This document shows, in pieces, positions 59,990 to 64,000 of a DNA stretch of 64,000 nucleotides. Every line of letters begins with the position of its first letter. Position 1 is the first letter of the stretch. Below the pieces are notes generated by a model that was not told where the DNA came from, made no database searches, and saw nothing but the letters and a program-made list of their open reading frames with translations. The DNA is from Roridomyces roridus (taxonomy: Eukaryota > Basidiomycota > Agaricomycetes > Agaricales > Mycenaceae). The position numbers and the translations under genes are program-made. The stretch is from contig JARKIF010000009.1 of the NCBI GenBank assembly GCA_029378245.1, forward strand, positions 1,736,001 to 1,800,000. Direction: 5' to 3'.

Positions 59990-60245
59990 AGGGAGCACTA
60001 ATAGAACCAGCATTACGGGTAGCATATCAGTTGTTAATTCTCTCTCGAGTGTAGACTAAAATGCATGGTATCGCGGATTGTCTGTGAGACAGTTGTATGT
60101 AGATCACTGTTTGAATGCGGGTTCGTCTCCAATCATTTACTTTACACCCTTCCCTGACCTCCAACTCGTCCGTCGCGTTACCCCTGCATTCGAATACGAC
60201 ACTCGAGAAGAACGCCGCCACGCTGCTCGTACCTCATCATCATAC
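59990..60245. other. Intergenic region between ELO and RasGAP genes
   Basis: These 256 bases contain the ELO 3' UTR and the RasGAP promoter or leader. A frame open into the RasGAP coding sequence extends upstream to about 60078, but it has no in-frame ATG before 60246. I see no separate gene. Confidence 0.4.
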
Positions 60246-63194
60246 ATGTCCGATGCCCAGGGTGAATGGTTGGTCTCTGCAGAAATTTACGTGAGCGCGT
60301 CCGCGGGCGCTTCCATTCGCAAGGTGAGGGCTGAAGCCGTATTCCCGTGGCCCACCTTTGAATTTGTGTTGTCTATCTAGCCGCCGGCTGTACCCAGGAG
60401 GAAGCCTGATAAACGCGACTCGGTCAGGCAGAACCTTCTCATTGAAGATAGGAAGCTCAAGGGTCAGTTTCCTCGCCCTCGCCAGAACACGGCCGCTCAC
60501 TCCCGCAGGTCACTGGCGTTCCGCGACATGCAGGCTCAGCGAAGAGGGCAACCGTTGTCTTCTCAACGTTTACATTGACGTGCGCGCGCTCCATGGTCCC
60601 ACTGGCTCCCACTCACTCGATCCGCAGGAGAATATCTTCTACCAGACACTGTACATTCATCTTCTCAATCATACCGACATTCGGCAGGCCGATAGTTCCC
60701 TCTTTTTCCGCAAAGATTGTCTGGGCATCTACTGTGCTGGGTGCGTCCCTGCCCACATTTCCCGGACTACTTCCAATCTTATTCCAGCGGGCAACGGTGG
60801 ACCTCCAACTCGATGCACCTGACGGAGCCGGTGTACTTGTGGCTCAACAACCCTGAAACATGCAGCACATGGCTCGCCCTGCTGCGGTCGTATGCCATCC
60901 CCGAAATTTACGGCCGCCTTTTCTTCCCGACAGACGGTGGCGCGTACCGCATGTGGCGTCAGGTCGAGCTCACTGTCATCCAAGCCCGCAACCTGGGCAA
61001 CACCCGCCCGTTGGAGGTTGCGAATGCCGCTGTCGAGAACGCTGAAACAGACCCCGTCGACCTCGATGTGTGGTGCGAGATCCACCTCAACGAAACGGTG
61101 TGTGGCCGGACGACACTCAAGAAGGGCATCGGCTCCCCGGACTGGCACGAGAATTTCACGTTCACAGACCTGCCTCCGTTTGACACCCTCGATATCTTCG
61201 TGTGGAAGGAGAAGAAACTGTTCAAGCCGCAGCTCATGGGCTGTGTACGGGTCACGCTCCTCAACTTTAGGCGGGGCGAGTCGATTGAGGGTTGGTTTCC
61301 TGTGCTGCATCAAGGGCCTACTGCCAGTGATATCCAAGTGGGCGATATCCGCTTGAAGATCAGAGTGGACGAGCAAGTCTCTTCTTTTTCTCAATTCTCC
61401 ATTTCTTATTGTTACCAGGGAAATCATCCTGCCGCGAGAAGCTTATTCCGATCTGTTGCAAACATTCAATAAGCGCAACCTTTTGGAGTGGATGACCGAC
61501 TTTGAGACCAAGTTCAAGCTCAAGACGATTGCCACCCAGCTGCTCTCGATCGCCGTCGCACGCAATGACTTGATCCAGCAAGTACAAGATATCGCGCTCC
61601 GTGAGGTCGACGGCACGCCTTCTTGTGAGTCTGACTACATCCATAGTTGGCTATCTGAACTCATGGTGACAGCACACCAAACCCTCTTCCGTGGAAATAC
61701 CAGTCTTTACCAAGGTCATGGAACTGTGCATGAATTGGTACGGAAAGGCCTTCTTGGAGGCCGAGCATCGGCAGTGTTCTGCGGAGACTTTGTGCGGAGA
61801 AGATCGGCATCGAGGTGGACCCGATGCGCAGTGGCAAGGGCACCAAGAACATAGAGCACAATCTGGAACTCTTGATATATTGGTGTCAAGAGTTTTGGAA
61901 TCAGATCTATTCCGTGCGAATGGAATGCCCACCGTACGTGCTGCTCAATTTGTGTAACCATTCTGACATTTTCTACCAGTGAGATGAGGGAATTGTTCCA
62001 AACGGTGCGACAGCTCGTAGAGAAACGATATCGAGTCAAGGAGACGTCTCCCGAGAACCGCGAGTTACCTTGGCAGAGTGTTTCTGCCTTTTGTTTCCTG
62101 AGGTTCATCGTTCCGGCTATCCTCCACCCCCATCTCTTCGGGCTGTGCCCTGGTACGCGCCCACGTTCAATGTTGATACACCCGCTCATGCGCATCAGGT
62201 ATGCCTAGCGTCGCTGTCCAACGGAGCTTGACCTTGATCGCCAAGGTGATACAGAGCCTTGCCAATCTGAACGCGGTGGGTTATTACTTTCCTTTGCGCG
62301 CACCCATAGACTTAGATATCGGTCTTAGAATGTCCAGAAGGAGGACTTTATGCGTGGGGTCAAGGAGTTCCTGAAGGATAGTCTGCCTGGGATGGTCGAA
62401 TACATCCGGGTCGGTTTCCACTCCACGTTCAGACTGGTGAGCAAACATTTATTATCTGCCTCATGGACTCGCTCATGCTACTCAGTGAACCATTCTCTCT
62501 CAATGCTGAGGATCCCAACGACCGACATGAACGGCTGGCGGTTATCAATGGACTACGGCACCGGACACAACAGATGCCCGTGTTGAATAAAGAGTCCATT
62601 CCGATGCCATCGATTCCCGACATTCCCAAGCAACTTGCCATCATCACGTCGGCCGTCATTCGCAACTCGTCGAGAGACTACCACTCCCGGCAGAAACCGA
62701 AAGACCCTTCAGATTGGCCATTGCATGAATTCTGTCAACAGTGCTTTGACGTGGAACAGTCTGCTCTCCAGCGAGGTTAGTTGTCTGCACTAAGCAGTCA
62801 TCAGACCATTGACGTATTCAATTACTTAGTGAGTCAGCTGGCCACCAAGATGTCGTCTGAGCGCAAACAAGCGCATTCACCCTCGTTGTCGACATCGGGG
62901 TCGCCTCCAGCTCCCCGAAGAAACCGCAACAAGTCGAATGGCCGTCCGAGTACCGCTCCCTCCTCCCCCGCAGACAATTCTGCTCGTAGACTTTTCTCTG
63001 AGCCTACAACACCGTCAAGTCCCTCGAGAGCCCAAGCCAATTGGGACCCCCAGGCCGAAGCATCATCCACTGCTCGCAAGCGCCACATCAAATCGTCCTC
63101 GACGGATTCGATTCCTTTGTCCATGGACCCCATGGACATGCCCGATTCTGACGACAAGAAGAAGGGTCTTTTGCGAGGAATCTGGAGGCGATAG
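60246..63194 (+). CDS. C2-domain Ras GTPase-activating protein, with two apparent frame breaks
   Basis: From MSDAQGEWLVSAEIYV the exons give a PH-like region (MHLTEPVYLWLNNPETCSTW) and a C2 domain (VELTVIQARNLGNTRP, VWCEIHLNETVCGRTTLKKG, IFVWKEKKLFKPQLMGCVRV). The RasGAP domain follows: HQTLFRGNT with the arginine finger, FTKVMELCMNWYGKAFLEA, SIGSVLRRLCAEKIGIEVD, KNIEHNLELLIYWCQEFW, FCFLRFIVPAILHPHLFGL. The Ser/Pro-rich tail ends GLLRGIWRR. It should stimulate GTP hydrolysis by Ras, and the domain order recalls plexin/BUD2/SynGAP-like GAPs. Intron 61373-61418 is GC-AG. The frame shifts by one base near 61702 and again near 61763, both inside conserved sequence. Splicing around 62400-62490 is uncertain. 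Confidence 0.88.
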
Positions 63195-63296
63195 ATATTC
63201 CAGGACATTTCATACTTATTTACTAAACTGCTTGTTGTACAACCATTATATTATCCGATGTAAGAGAATGTAATACAACAAGAAACCTAGTCCTTG

Positions 63297-64000
63297 AGAG
63301 GTTTTTGTAACAGCTTCAAGACTTCAGCGGCAACATCTTCTGATGTACTTCGAACCGTGATGCGGCAAAGCTAGACCAGCGTCAATGGCAAGCGGAAGGA
63401 AACAGGGGAGCGCGCACCTTGGCTTCGCGATTAGGCTCCAATCGCAACAGGCACCCAACCTTGCCCTCTGCAGAAGTGTGTAGCACGGCGGCCGCCACTA
63501 TATTGCTCGGATTTGGATCGATGTCCTCAAGAATATTGAGGCGGTGACCACCAACGACCTGACGGTGTTTGACCAGATCAAGCTGCCCCGCGCTAGTAAG
63601 CTCGACGGGGAAAACCAGCTGTGCCTCCCGAGGAGGACCCCCGATCAATTTCCATCGTTCAAAGAAATCAGTTGACCCAAGCTTGACGTGCTCAAAGAAC
63701 TTGGTTATAACGATGGGTAGCCGAATAGACAGCGTCTGATGTGAGCCTGCCAGGAAGGAGATGCTCAGAACTGGGGGCGTGGTGAACATCTTCTTGCACT
63801 CGACATGTAGGAGTTGTTGTGTCTGCGTGCGAGGGGCGATGGTACTCGGGGGTATCTTGGCAAAGGTAACGGATAATGCCTCTGGGTCGCTGATGTGTAG
63901 AGAGGTAGTGAAGGAGGTCAGAGGGGAAGGCACTTTATTGCCCAGGTAGATGGCTAGCTGCCCAATGTGGCCCTGGTACCGAGATTTGACCCCGATCTGG
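63297..64000 (-). CDS. AP-2 complex subunit alpha, C-terminal appendage (5' partial)
   Basis: The gene enters from the right edge and ends at 63297. One intron (63371-63417) is visible. The protein part reads QIGVKSRYQGHIGQLAIYLG, VKLGSTDFFERWKLIGGPPR, LVKHRQVVGGHRLNILEDID, PNPSNIVAAAVLHTSAEGKV, then CRITVRSTSEDVAAEVLK and LLQKPLKD. This is the alpha-adaptin ear, whose platform subdomain recruits endocytic accessory proteins to clathrin-coated pits. The trunk domain lies beyond the window. Confidence 0.93.

Overview
The window looks like nuclear DNA of a filamentous basidiomycete, most likely an Agaricomycete. Genes are packed closely on both strands. Nearly all are split by very short introns (about 41-59 bp, GT-AG with an occasional GC-AG), intergenic gaps are often only 50-300 bp, and many proteins read like mushroom-type versions of eukaryotic housekeeping proteins. 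I see 27 protein genes. I see no convincing functional RNA gene, CRISPR array, intact transposon, virus or prokaryotic-style operon.

Layout, left to right. A 3' fragment of an unrecognised membrane-protein gene (1-1020, +); a GT31-type glycosyltransferase (-); a GST-like protein (-); a TPR-less SGT1 (+); dihydrofolate reductase (+); an SLC35F/DMT-type transporter (+); a PPZ-type phosphatase (-); ribosomal protein uS17 (-); DNA ligase 1 (+); mitochondrial pyruvate carrier MPC1 (-); an unrecognised protein (+); isopentenyl-diphosphate isomerase (-); meiotic cohesin REC8 (-); a GRAMD4-like membrane protein (-); INCENP/Sli15 (+); decapping enzyme DCP2 (+); an Ime2/RCK-type kinase (+); complex I NDUFS6 (-); HSP104 (+) with heat-shock elements in the shared upstream region; a NIPA-type Mg transporter (+); a secreted LPMO-like protein (+); a DENN-domain protein (+). 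Then comes a 1.56-kb gene-poor, repeat-bearing gap (44967-46530). After it: the 10.8-kb VPS13 gene (-), a small unrecognised gene (+), a fatty-acid elongase (+), a C2-RasGAP protein (+), and the 3' end of AP-2 alpha (-), whose 5' part lies beyond the right edge.

The genes do not form a pathway cluster. They are ordinary housekeeping genes: replication (LIG1), chromosome segregation (REC8, INCENP), mRNA decay (DCP2), mitochondria (MPC1, NDUFS6), sterol and fatty-acid supply (IDI1, ELO), folate (DHFR), stress (HSP104) and membrane traffic (VPS13, DENN, AP-2).

For most genes I checked that the chosen exons add up to a whole number of codons. Five conserved genes fail this test. uS17, NIPA, the LPMO-like gene, VPS13 and RasGAP carry seven single-base reading-frame breaks inside conserved exons, six with one extra base and one with a missing base. 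Residual assembly indels are the simplest explanation. I found no strong candidate for a new biological system. The most unusual local structures are the iterated 15-mer array at 45.9-46.2 kb, the cluster of GC-AG introns, and the 6-nt exon of NDUFS6.
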